Both the position numbers and the translations under genes were made by a program. Positions 26,307 to 34,616 of a stretch of 64,000 nucleotides of DNA are shown here, piece by piece. The stretch's first letter is position 1; each line of letters starts with the position of its first letter. The stretch comes from JBBROS01 sp038229135 (lineage in GTDB: Bacteria > Pseudomonadota > Alphaproteobacteria > Acetobacterales > Acetobacteraceae), in assembly GCA_038229135.1 (NCBI GenBank), contig JBBROS010000013.1, positions 1 through 64,000 on the forward strand, in the 5' to 3' direction. The notes under the pieces were generated by a model. The model ran no database searches, was not told the origin of the DNA, and worked only from the letters and a program-made list of their open reading frames with translations.

Positions 26307-27242
26307 GTGGCGCTGCAATTTGCAATCGACGTGTTCGCCGTCTTCAACGGCATGCTGTCCGTGTCCGGTTGGGTCATCGGCGCCACGCCGATACGTCGGC
26401 TGGAGCTGTGCTCGTCCGGCCTTCCGGAAGGGCGCGCGCAACTGCTCAGCTACGGCAGCATCGACAGCCCGGACGTTGCGGCCCAGCTCGGCCCGGCGGC
26501 CGCGACCGTTCGGTTCGCCGAAACTCTGCCGTTCACCGCCACGAACGAGGCGTTGCGCGATGCCTACCTCCTCGTGCGGCATGAAACGGGCGAGACCGAG
26601 ATCGTGCGCGGCCTCAACGTCGATCAGCAGGACCCCGCCGCGAACCTCACGGCCCGGTTCGCCGGCCTGCTGCGGGAGAGCAAGGCCGGCCAACTGCTCG
26701 AGGTCGGGTCGAGGGCCCGGTCGCAGATCGTGCGTCGAGACATCGTGCCGCCAGGTTGGGGCTACACCGGGTTCGACGTGCTGGACGGTCCGAACGTCGA
26801 CATGGTGGGAGACGCCCACGACCTATCGATCGCGTTCCCGCAGCAACGCTTCGATGCCGTGATGGCATTTTCTGTCCTGGAGCATCTCCTGATGCCCTGG
26901 AAGTTCATCCTCGAACTGAACAACGTCCTCAACGTCGGCGCGGTCGGCCTGTTCACCACCCATCAGTGCTGGCCCGTCCACGATGCTCCGTGGGATTTCT
27001 GGAGGTATTCGGATCGGGCCTGGGCTGGATTGTTGAACGGCCATACCGGCTTCGAGATCGTGTCCGCGCAGATGGCCGAGCCGGCCTTCATCGTCGCGCA
27101 GCGATGCCACCCCATCACCAATTTCGGCTATGCGGCGGGCGGCTTTCTCGCCTCGAACGTGCTGTTCAGGAAAACAGGCCCGACCCGGCTCGAGTGGAAG
27201 GTGTCGCTCGGGGACGTCGTTTCGACCACCTACCCCTCGTGA
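26307..27242 (+). CDS. Class I SAM-dependent methyltransferase-like protein with unknown N-terminal domain
   Basis: The 311-residue product reads from a GTG, with GGAGG about 12 nt upstream. Residues 1-110 form a region I cannot assign (MALQFAIDVFAVFNGMLSVSG). From about 120 a Methyltransf_11-like domain follows: LLEVGSRARSQIV in place of the usual glycine-rich motif I, FDVLDGPNVDMVGDAHDL, and FDAVMAFSVLEHLLMPW. Motif I has lost the GxGxG pattern, so SAM binding may be altered. Related proteins are found in glycan-modification loci. Whether it joins the fhs transcript (78-nt gap) is uncertain. Confidence 0.75.
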   Translation: MALQFAIDVFAVFNGMLSVSGWVIGATPIRRLELCSSGLPEGRAQLLSYGSIDSPDVAAQLGPAAATVRFAETLPFTATNEALRDAYLLVRHETGETEIVRGLNVDQQDPAANLTARFAGLLRESKAGQLLEVGSRARSQIVRRDIVPPGWGYTGFDVLDGPNVDMVGDAHDLSIAFPQQRFDAVMAFSVLEHLLMPWKFILELNNVLNVGAVGLFTTHQCWPVHDAPWDFWRYSDRAWAGLLNGHTGFEIVSAQMAEPAFIVAQRCHPITNFGYAAGGFLASNVLFRKTGPTRLEWKVSLGDVVSTTYPS

Positions 27243-27264
27243 ACGCGGCCCACACGCAGGCGCT

Positions 27265-28155
27265 CTAACGCCGCGCCTCCCGCCACCACGTCAGCAGCCC
27301 CGCAGCCACCAGCACGCCGATCCCGATCCCGTCCCACACGCCCGGCCGCTCGCCCCACACGACGAAGCCGAGCGCCAGCGTGTAGAGGATCGCGCTATAC
27401 TCGAAGGGCGCCAGCATGCTGGCCTCGCCGCTGCGGTAGCCCTCCGTCATCAGCAGCTGCGCCGCCCCGCTCAGCACCCCGATCCCCAGCAGCGCCGGCC
27501 ATAGCTCGAGCCTCGGCGACGTCCAGCCCGGCACTGCCGCCAGGCTCGAGACCAGCGTGCACAGCAGGCTGAACAGCGCGACGATGGTGAGGTTCGACTC
27601 GCCCGACCGCCCCATGCGCCGGATACTCACCATCGCCAGCGCCCACCCCACGACCCCCCCGACCACAACCGCGCTCTCGAACAGCGGCAGCCCCTTCGAC
27701 CCCTGCCAGGGCCGGATCACCAGCAGGACGCCGACCAGCCCGGCCCCGACCGAGATCGCGCGCCCGGCCGTCAGCCGCTCCCCCAGCAGCGGGATGCTGA
27801 GGACGGCGAGGAACAGTGGCATGGCGAACCCGAGCGCCGTCACGGCCGCGATCGGCAGGTGCGCCAGGCCGTAGAAGGTGGTGAACATGCCCGCGAGCCC
27901 AGCCAGCCCACGCACGAGGTGCCCGAATGGCTGGCGCGTGCGGAACACCGTCCAGCCGCCGCCCTGCACGATCAGTGGGACGACGAACAGGAGCGCGATC
28001 GCACTGCGGAACAGCACGAGCTCGATGACCGGCACCTCCGCCGCCACGGTCTTGACCAGCGCCGCAGCCACCGCGAACGAGCCAGAAGAGCCCAGCACGC
28101 ACAGGATCGCCCGCCGCCGCACCAGCGCCACGCTGCCCCGGGCCGTCTCGCTCAT
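27265..28155 (-). CDS. DMT-superfamily transporter, EamA family
   Basis: A 296-residue inner-membrane protein with two EamA repeats of about five helices each; motifs include LVLFRSAIALLFVVPL and, at the end of repeat 2, MLAPFEYSAILYTLALGFVVWGE. Members export amino acids or related metabolites; the substrate is not deducible. The ATG at 28155 overlaps the stop of the PatZ-like gene (ATGA), so the two are translationally coupled. It converges on the methyltransferase gene 22 nt away. Confidence 0.9.
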   Translation of the reverse strand: MSETARGSVALVRRRAILCVLGSSGSFAVAAALVKTVAAEVPVIELVLFRSAIALLFVVPLIVQGGGWTVFRTRQPFGHLVRGLAGLAGMFTTFYGLAHLPIAAVTALGFAMPLFLAVLSIPLLGERLTAGRAISVGAGLVGVLLVIRPWQGSKGLPLFESAVVVGGVVGWALAMVSIRRMGRSGESNLTIVALFSLLCTLVSSLAAVPGWTSPRLELWPALLGIGVLSGAAQLLMTEGYRSGEASMLAPFEYSAILYTLALGFVVWGERPGVWDGIGIGVLVAAGLLTWWREARR

Positions 28156-30665
28156 CGAAGGGCGATCACGGCTTCGACGATCTCGGGTTCGTCCGGCACG
28201 CGATGGATTTCCGCCCCGAAGCGCCGCATGAAGGCGAGCATCGGTGCGTTCTCGGCCAACACCTGCCCGGTGACATTCTCCAGTTCCTTGGACCGCGCCC
28301 AATCGACCAGGCGCTGCATGAGCCGCCTCGCCACCCCGCGCCCCTTCATCGAGGGCTCGACCACGATGGCGAACTCCGCCGTTTGCGTGCCCGGCTCCCA
28401 CACCAGCCGCGACACGCCGACCGTCTCGGCCCCGCGCACGGCGACGAACGCCATCTCCCGATCGTAGTCCACCTGCGTCATGCGCGCGATCTGCTCGGGC
28501 GGCAGATCCCGCATCATGTTGAAGAAGCGGTAGCGGATGTCCTCGGGTGGCAGCCGGCTGAACAGGCCGCGATGCGCCTCGGCGTCCTCGGGGCGGATCG
28601 GGCGGATCGTCAGTGCCTCGCCCCGGGCGTCGAACGTCTCTGCCAGCTCCTCCGGATAGGGTGTTATCGCGAGCACGGCCTGCTCGCCCAGCGGCCGCAG
28701 CCCGATCCAGGCATCGGCCGCCGATACGCCCGCTTCGTCGGCGAAGAGCGGGTTGATGTCGACGGAGCCGATCTCCGGGTGGTCGACGGCGAGCTGGCTC
28801 AGCCGAACGAGCGCGTCGGCCACGGCGTCGGGGTCGGCCGCGGGCTGGTCGCGCAGTTCGGCGAGCAACTGGCCCGCCCGGGTGCGCGCCACCAGCGCCC
28901 GGGCCAGCACCAGGTTGAGCGGCGGCAGGTCGTAGGCCACGTCCGCCAGCAGGTCGGAGGCCGTGCCGCCAAGGCCGAAGCCGATCGCCGGGCCGAACAG
29001 GGTGTCGTCGTCGAGCGTGAGGCGCAGCTCGCGCGCCCGGCCCACCTGGCGCTGCACGAGCAGGCCATGCTCGGAGGGCAGCAGGCGCTCAGCCGCGGCG
29101 CGCACCGCGGTCGGGTCGGGCAAGGACAGCGCCAGCCCACCCGCCCCGCGGCCCGCGGGTCGTGTAGTGCGGCGCCGCTTCACCACGGCGGGGTAGCCGA
29201 GCAGCGCCGCCGCCGCCACGGCGTCCTCCGCCGTCGCGACCGCTCGACCCGGCACGGTCGGGAGCCCGTAAGCCTCGAGCACGGCCAGGGCCTCGTCCTG
29301 CAACAACCCATCCCGCCCCGCCTGTCGTACGCCCTCCAGGATGCGCCGGACGCTGGCGTGGTCCGGCGCCAGGCGCAGGACCCGCCGCGGCGGAAGCTCG
29401 ACCGCCGCCGCACGCGCCCTACGCTGCGCCACCAACTGCCCGAACGCCCGCACACTCGCCTCCGGGCTCGCGAATACCGCAAGCCCTGCCCCGGCCAGGC
29501 GCTGCCGCAGCCCCGCCCCGGTCGTCTCCCCCAGCACGCATGTGAGCATCGGCACCCGCAGCGAGGCATTCAGCGCGACCAGCGCCTCCGCGCCCGCCGC
29601 GTCCGCCCCCGCTGCGTGGGCGGTACCGCCCGGGGCCATGATGACGATGACCCCGCCCGTCTCCTTCAAGCCCCCGAGCAGCGCCGCGGCTTCGGCCAAG
29701 CGCGTGGGCTGGTCGGAGCCCGTCCACACGACGCCCGGGTCCGCTGGCCCCTGCGGCAGCCGCAGCGCCAGCACCGCCTGGGCCACGGCGTCGAGCTGCA
29801 TCAGTTCGATCCCTTGTGCCACCGCCGCGTCGGCGGCCAGGTGCGCAGGCCCGAGCGCGTTCGTCACGATCGATAGCCGGTCCTGCCGAAGCGGCCTCAC
29901 CCGGCCCTGGATCTCGGCCGCGCCGAGAAGGTCGGCATAGGCCGACACGCGCAGCACGCCGGCCCTGCGCAGCGCCGCGTCGAACACCCGGTCCGCCTGC
30001 CCCGATGGATCGGCGAGCCGCCCGCCCGCCCGCAGCGCGACCACCGGGCGCAGCCGCGCCGCGGCCCGGGCTGCGGCCAGGAAGGACCGCCGATCCCGGA
30101 TGGTGCGGATATCGAGCAGGATCGCCCCCGTGTTCGGGTCGCGAGAGAGCCAATCGAGAGCAAGGCTGAACCCTGCGTCGGCGTTTCCGCCCTGCCCGAC
30201 CACGTGGCTGAACCCGACCCCGTTCGGCCCGGCCCAGTCGAGCACGGCCCGGCACAATGCTGCCGACTGGGAGACGAGTGCCACACGCCCCGCCGCGACG
30301 GGCACATGCGCAGTCGATGCGTTGAGGCCGATCCCGGGCACGATGAGCCCGAACGAGGCCGGCCCCAGGACCCTCACCCTTGCCTCCCGCGCCATGGCGG
30401 CCAGCCCCGGCACTGGGGTCGTGCAGACCGCCGCGAACACGCCGGCCTGGCCGAGCGCCTGCAACTGCCCTCGCACGAGCGCGCCATCGCCCGACAACAC
30501 CGCCAGGTCGTGCGCATCCGGCACTGCAGCGTCCGCGGGCAACGCCGTGAACCGGCCCTCGAAGCCGGCCATGTTGCGGGCGATCAGTCCGCCCGCGTCC
30601 GTATCGGCCCCAAGGAGCACGACGGAGCGCGGCCTGAACAGGCTGTCAGGTTGGAACCGCCTCAT
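28152..30665 (-). CDS. PatZ/Pat-like protein lysine acetyltransferase (acyl-CoA-synthetase-like domains plus GNAT)
   Basis: About 837 residues in order: a CoA-binding/succinyl-CoA-synthetase-like part (SLFRPRSVVLLGA, GPASFGLIVPGIGLNAS, ALVSQSAALCRAVLDWA), an ATP-grasp-type part (LEAYGLPTVPGRAVATAEDAV, GPAIGFGLGGTASDLL, DINPLFAD), and a C-terminal GNAT domain (RPEDAEAHRGLFSRLP, IVVEPSMKGRGVARRLMQRL). This layout and the N-terminal matches are those of E. coli PatZ (YfiQ), which acetylates lysines of enzymes such as acetyl-CoA synthetase. Start choice is ATG 30665; an ATG at 30683 with a better-spaced AAGG is possible. Downstream it overlaps a DMT transporter. Confidence 0.87.
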   Translation of the reverse strand: MRRFQPDSLFRPRSVVLLGADTDAGGLIARNMAGFEGRFTALPADAAVPDAHDLAVLSGDGALVRGQLQALGQAGVFAAVCTTPVPGLAAMAREARVRVLGPASFGLIVPGIGLNASTAHVPVAAGRVALVSQSAALCRAVLDWAGPNGVGFSHVVGQGGNADAGFSLALDWLSRDPNTGAILLDIRTIRDRRSFLAAARAAARLRPVVALRAGGRLADPSGQADRVFDAALRRAGVLRVSAYADLLGAAEIQGRVRPLRQDRLSIVTNALGPAHLAADAAVAQGIELMQLDAVAQAVLALRLPQGPADPGVVWTGSDQPTRLAEAAALLGGLKETGGVIVIMAPGGTAHAAGADAAGAEALVALNASLRVPMLTCVLGETTGAGLRQRLAGAGLAVFASPEASVRAFGQLVAQRRARAAAVELPPRRVLRLAPDHASVRRILEGVRQAGRDGLLQDEALAVLEAYGLPTVPGRAVATAEDAVAAAALLGYPAVVKRRRTTRPAGRGAGGLALSLPDPTAVRAAAERLLPSEHGLLVQRQVGRARELRLTLDDDTLFGPAIGFGLGGTASDLLADVAYDLPPLNLVLARALVARTRAGQLLAELRDQPAADPDAVADALVRLSQLAVDHPEIGSVDINPLFADEAGVSAADAWIGLRPLGEQAVLAITPYPEELAETFDARGEALTIRPIRPEDAEAHRGLFSRLPPEDIRYRFFNMMRDLPPEQIARMTQVDYDREMAFVAVRGAETVGVSRLVWEPGTQTAEFAIVVEPSMKGRGVARRLMQRLVDWARSKELENVTGQVLAENAPMLAFMRRFGAEIHRVPDEPEIVEAVIALR

Positions 30666-30777
30666 AGGGCCTTGCAGGCGCATGCATGCACCTTGCACCA
30701 GAGGCGCGTGGCCCTGGCGTAAGCAAGCGTAGGGAATACCCCGGCCACGACGGCCAGGGGACATGGTCAGCGCAGGA

Positions 30778-30852
30778 TCAGCGCAGCCCGATGAACGACA
30801 GCACGGCGCCGATAACCACGATCAAGCCGACGATGTAGATGATGCTGTTCAT
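30778..30852 (-). CDS. 24-residue hydrophobic membrane peptide
   Basis: The frame encodes MNSIIYIVGLIVVIGAVLSF followed by IGLR, one transmembrane helix with a positive end. A strong GGAGAG ribosome site lies about 8 nt before the ATG, which is the main reason to call it. It lies 50 nt after ribD on the same strand and 112 nt before the PatZ-like gene. I recall near-identical short peptides recurring in other alphaproteobacteria, but they carry no known function. It may sit in the inner membrane as a small regulator. Confidence 0.68.
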   Translation of the reverse strand: MNSIIYIVGLIVVIGAVLSFIGLR

Positions 30853-30902
30853 GACGACACTCTCCGTTGGTGCCCGGAACAACGCCGCCCGCCGCCCTGG
30901 GT

Positions 30903-31994
30903 TCACTCGTCGCTTGATCGGCGCTCGAACTCGCTCAGCCAATCCGCGCCACGTGCCCCGGCGGCTACACGCCCGAACCGCCGCATGTCGGACAGCGCCG
31001 GGACTGCGAGGCGCGCAGCCGGCCAGCCCTCGTGCCCGAGCACGCCGGGCGCATGGAACCAGGCGAGCCGGTCCACCAGATCCGCCTCGAGCAGCGCGCC
31101 CGCCACCGCCGCCCCACCCTCCACCAGAACGCGCGTCAGACCGGCTTGGCCGAGCGCCGCCAGGGCCTCCGCCGCCGTGCCCCGCCCGGCCTCGAGCAGC
31201 ACCACCCCTGCCTGCACCAGCGCCGGCGACGCTGCGCCTGCCGCGTGCACCACCCAGACGGGCTTCTCCCGTGCCGTCCGCGCCAGCACGCCCGAGGCCG
31301 GCAGTCGCAGCGTGCGGTCCAGCACCACCCGCACCTCGGGCCGCCGGCGCAAGCCCTCGATCCGGCAAGTCAGCGCCGGATCGTCGGCGAGCGCGGTGCC
31401 GATGCCCACCAGCACGGCGTCGTGGTCGCCTCGCATCGCATGCGCGGCCCGGCGCGCCTCGGCTCCCGTGATCCAGCGGCTCTCGCCCGCGGCCGTCGCG
31501 ATCCGCCCGTCCAACGTCGTCGCGAGCTTCAACGTTATCATCGGGCGCCCCAGCCGCACGCGCGTGAGAAACCCAGCCTGCAGCGCATCCGCCTCCGCGG
31601 CGAGCAGCCCGGCTTCGACCATCAAGCCTGCCTCGCGCAGCCGGGCCAGCCCGCGCCCGTCCACGCGGGGGTCCGGGTCGGCCCCGGCCACCACCACGCG
31701 CGCCACCCCCGCTGCAATCAGCGCATCCGCGCAGGGCGGCGTCTGCCCCTGGTGGCTGCACGGCTCGAGCGTGACATAGGCCGTCGCCCCGTGCGCCGCC
31801 GCCCCGGCCTGCCCCAGCGCCTGCGTCTCCGCATGCGGCCGTCCACCCGGGCCCGTCGTCGCCCGGCCCACGACCCGACCGTTCTGCACGATCACGCAGC
31901 CCACACTCGGGTTCGGCCAGGTGCTGCCCAGCCCCCGCCGGGCCAGCGCCAAGGCCGACCGCATGTGCGCGCGGTCGAGGTCGCTACTCGTCAT
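30903..31994 (-). CDS. ribD: Bifunctional riboflavin biosynthesis protein RibD
   Basis: A 363-residue, two-domain enzyme. The deaminase domain has NPSVGCVIV, the zinc site HAETQAL and PCSHQGQTPPC; the reductase domain starts near RPMITLKLATTLDGRIA and has WITGAEARRAAHAMRGDHDAVLVG and VLVEGGAAVAGALL. It catalyses the second and third steps of riboflavin synthesis (pyrimidine deamination and ribosyl reduction). The ATG at 31994 lies 11 nt inside nrdR. The glyA-nrdR-ribD order is typical of alphaproteobacteria, but the ribE/ribBA genes that often follow are missing here. Confidence 0.95.
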   Translation of the reverse strand: MTSSDLDRAHMRSALALARRGLGSTWPNPSVGCVIVQNGRVVGRATTGPGGRPHAETQALGQAGAAAHGATAYVTLEPCSHQGQTPPCADALIAAGVARVVVAGADPDPRVDGRGLARLREAGLMVEAGLLAAEADALQAGFLTRVRLGRPMITLKLATTLDGRIATAAGESRWITGAEARRAAHAMRGDHDAVLVGIGTALADDPALTCRIEGLRRRPEVRVVLDRTLRLPASGVLARTAREKPVWVVHAAGAASPALVQAGVVLLEAGRGTAAEALAALGQAGLTRVLVEGGAAVAGALLEADLVDRLAWFHAPGVLGHEGWPAARLAVPALSDMRRFGRVAAGARGADWLSEFERRSSDE

Positions 31995-32442
31995 CCTGGT
32001 CGAGACTGCCCAGGAACGTCTCGAAGTCCTTCGCCTCGCGGAAGTCCCGATAAACGCTCGCGAACCGGACATAGGCCACGGCGTCCACCTCGCGCAGCAC
32101 CTCCATCACCATCTCACCGAGCTGCTTGCTCGGGATGTCCGCCTCGCCCGACGCCTCCAGGTGACGCACGATCCCGTTCACGATGCGCTCGACCTGCTCC
32201 TCCTGCACCGGCCGCTTGCGCAGCGCGATCCGGATGGAGCGGGCCAGCTTATCCCGGTCGAACGGCACCCGCCGCCCGTCGGACTTGAGCACGGTCAGCT
32301 CCCGCAGCTGCACCCGCTCGATGGTGGTGAAGCGCTGGCCGCACGCGGTGCAGGCCCGGCGCCGCCGAATGGAGGAGCCGTCCTCGCTGGGGCGGCTATC
32401 CTTCACCTGCGTGTCCTCATTGCCGCAGAACGGGCATCTCAT
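31984..32442 (-). CDS. nrdR: Transcriptional repressor NrdR
   Basis: A 152-residue protein with an N-terminal zinc ribbon (MRCPFCGN and ACTACGQRF, the two CxxC pairs) and an ATP-cone domain (VLKSDGRRVPFDRDKLARSI). NrdR senses ATP/dATP and represses ribonucleotide reductase genes by binding NrdR boxes. The start ATG overlaps the glyA stop (ATGA), which confirms this start over an upstream one. A short acidic tail (LDQDDE) ends the protein. Confidence 0.97.
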   Translation of the reverse strand: MRCPFCGNEDTQVKDSRPSEDGSSIRRRRACTACGQRFTTIERVQLRELTVLKSDGRRVPFDRDKLARSIRIALRKRPVQEEQVERIVNGIVRHLEASGEADIPSKQLGEMVMEVLREVDAVAYVRFASVYRDFREAKDFETFLGSLDQDDE

Positions 32443-33761
32443 GCAGCGTGGGCAGAGGCCCGCAACTGCGGATAGATCGGGAAGCGCGCGCACATGGCCT
32501 TGACGCGCTCGGCGACCGCCCGCTCGGCCGCTTCGTTGCCCTCGGAATTGGAGGCCGCAAGCCCCTCGAGCACCTCGTTGATCATCAGCCCCACTTCGCG
32601 GAACTCGGCCAGGCCGAACCCCCGCGTGGTGGCCGCCGGAGAGCCGAGGCGGATGCCGGAGGTGATGGCGGGCTTGGCCGGGTCGAACGGGATAGCGTTC
32701 TTGTTGGCCGTGATGTGCGCCCGCTCGAGGCTGGCCTCGGCCGCCTTGCCCGTGGTGCGCTTGGGCCGCAGGTCCACCAGCATCAGGTGGCTGTCCGTCC
32801 CGCCCGTCACGATGTCGCAGCCCTGCTCCATCAGCGTCTCGGCCAGCATGCGCGCGTTGTCCACCACGGCGCGCTGATACACCTTGAACTCCGGCCGCAG
32901 CGCCTCGGCGAACGCCACCGCCTTGCCCGCGATCACGTGCATCAGGGGACCGCCCTGCAGGCCGGGGAACACGGCCGAGTTGAACTTCTTCCCCAGGTCG
33001 AGGTCGTTCGAAAGGATCATCCCGCCCCGCGGCCCGCGCAGCGTCTTGTGGGTGGTCGTCGTGACGACATGCGCGTGCGGCAGCGGCGACGGATACACGC
33101 CTGCCGCCACCAGCCCGGCGAAATGCGCCATGTCCACCAGGAACAGCGCGCCCACTGCGTCCGCCACGCGCCGGATGCGGGCGAAGTCGATGGTGCGCGG
33201 ATAGGCGCTGCCCCCGGCGATGATCAGCTTGGGGCGCTCGCTCTGCGCCAGCCGCTCCAACTCCTCGTAGTCCAGCAGCCCGTCATCGGGCCGCACGCCA
33301 TACTGCACCGCGCGGAACCACTTGCCCGAAAGGTTGGGTGCCGCCCCGTGCGTCAGATGCCCGCCCGCGGCCAGGCTCATGCCCAGGATGGTGTCGCCGG
33401 GCTGGATGAGCGCGAGGAACACGGCCTGGTTCGCCTGCGCGCCCGAATGGGGCTGCACGTTGGCGTAGGCGCACCCGAACAGCTGCTTGGCCCGCTCGAT
33501 GGCCAGCGCCTCGGCCACGTCCACCTCCACGCAGCCGCCATAGTAGCGCCGCCCCGGATAGCCCTCGGCATACTTGTTCGTCAGCACCGAGCCCTGCGCC
33601 TCCAGGACGGCCGCACTCACGATGTTCTCGCTCGCGATCAGCTCGATCCCGTCCTGCTGCCGCACCAGCTCCCGCCCGATGGCGGCGGCCAGCTCCGGGT
33701 CCGTCTCGGCGAGGCTCGAGGTGAAGAAGCTGTGGTGGGCTGCGGGCAGGTGGGTGTCCAT
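32439..33761 (-). CDS. glyA: Serine hydroxymethyltransferase
   Basis: A 440-residue PLP enzyme of normal length. Family signatures: LIASENIVSAAVLEAQGS, NKYAEGYPGRRYYGG, and the PLP-binding Lys in VVTTTTHKTLRGPRGG. It interconverts serine and glycine while loading one-carbon units onto THF, linking it to the formate-THF ligase seen at 24558. It heads the glyA-nrdR-ribD operon and has a recognisable promoter immediately upstream. The leader is only about 25 nt with no strong ribosome site. Confidence 0.97.
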   Translation of the reverse strand: MDTHLPAAHHSFFTSSLAETDPELAAAIGRELVRQQDGIELIASENIVSAAVLEAQGSVLTNKYAEGYPGRRYYGGCVEVDVAEALAIERAKQLFGCAYANVQPHSGAQANQAVFLALIQPGDTILGMSLAAGGHLTHGAAPNLSGKWFRAVQYGVRPDDGLLDYEELERLAQSERPKLIIAGGSAYPRTIDFARIRRVADAVGALFLVDMAHFAGLVAAGVYPSPLPHAHVVTTTTHKTLRGPRGGMILSNDLDLGKKFNSAVFPGLQGGPLMHVIAGKAVAFAEALRPEFKVYQRAVVDNARMLAETLMEQGCDIVTGGTDSHLMLVDLRPKRTTGKAAEASLERAHITANKNAIPFDPAKPAITSGIRLGSPAATTRGFGLAEFREVGLMINEVLEGLAASNSEGNEAAERAVAERVKAMCARFPIYPQLRASAHAA

Positions 33762-33792
33762 GGGGCGGGTGCTCGGCTGTTTGGGTTGGATC

Positions 33793-33821
33793 GTATTAGC
33801 ACATAGGCCGTAACGGTCGAA
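33793..33821 (-). promoter_or_regulatory. Predicted promoter of the glyA operon
   Basis: On the minus strand, TTCGAC and TAATAC are separated by 17 bp in the short gap before glyA. The -35 end lies just 3 bp from the stop of the upstream hydrolase gene, so glyA need not depend on read-through. Confidence 0.55.
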
Positions 33822-33824
33822 AGC

Positions 33825-34616
33825 CTAGCGGACCGGCGGCAGCGCCCGCACCCAGGCCGGCACGTCCCGCAGCGCCGCCTCACGCCCGGCAGGGTCGGTG
33901 CCGACATGGGCCACACCATCGTTGTTGGCGCTGAAGGCGAGTCCTCGGCGGATGCGAAGGGGCACGTTCGGCGCGTCGAAATCATGGTAGGCGCCCGGAT
34001 GCAGCACGAGGGTGATCCGCCCCGGGTGCTTGGCCGCAAGCTGGCGGCAAGGCTCGACGGGGGTCCAATCGTCCGAGTCGCCCATTACGATCAGCATGGG
34101 GGCGGACGGCGCCCAGCCGTCCCGGTCCACATAGGCGCGGCACCCTGGGTAGAAGGCGACGAAGCCGCGCACGAGGCCGGGCGGCATCGCCCCTGGCGCA
34201 GAAGCGGCCAGCACCGTGCTGCCGCCGTTCGACCAGCCGGCCACCACCACACCGCCCGCTGGCGTGCCGGGCTGGGCTGCGAGCCACTGCACCGCGGCCA
34301 CCGTGTCCGTCCGCCGCTTGCCGTTCGGCCCGATCGTGCGGTCCGCATTGGTGCACTGGCTGCCGAGCCCGCGCGAGCCGAAGCTGTCGGGTAGTAATGC
34401 GCGGTGCCCTGCGGCCACGAACAGGTCTCGCCACTGCCCATCCCGCGCCGGGTAGGGCCCGCCGCAGCCATGCAGCATCACGATGGCCGGGCCCTTATCG
34501 GCGCGCGGTTGCACGTACTGCGCCCGCAGCTCCACGCCCGGTGCCGGGATGATGACCTCGCCGGCCCGCGCCGCCGCGCAACCGCCAAGCAGCAGCATGG
34601 CCAGGAGCGCCCTCAC
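33825..34616 (-). CDS. Dienelactone-hydrolase-family lipoprotein
   Basis: A 263-residue protein with a lipoprotein signal (MRALLAMLLLGGCAA, lipobox LGGC) and an alpha/beta hydrolase domain: oxyanion region VMLHGCGGPYP, nucleophile Ser in GWSNGG, Asp in VMGDSDDWTP and His in GAYHDFD. This is the dienelactone hydrolase-like pattern, but with Ser rather than Cys as nucleophile, so an esterase or peptidase activity is more likely. The start is a GTG overlapping the CoA-transferase stop (GTGA). It probably lies in the periplasm, anchored by lipid. Confidence 0.85.
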   Translation of the reverse strand: MRALLAMLLLGGCAAARAGEVIIPAPGVELRAQYVQPRADKGPAIVMLHGCGGPYPARDGQWRDLFVAAGHRALLPDSFGSRGLGSQCTNADRTIGPNGKRRTDTVAAVQWLAAQPGTPAGGVVVAGWSNGGSTVLAASAPGAMPPGLVRGFVAFYPGCRAYVDRDGWAPSAPMLIVMGDSDDWTPVEPCRQLAAKHPGRITLVLHPGAYHDFDAPNVPLRIRRGLAFSANNDGVAHVGTDPAGREAALRDVPAWVRALPPVR

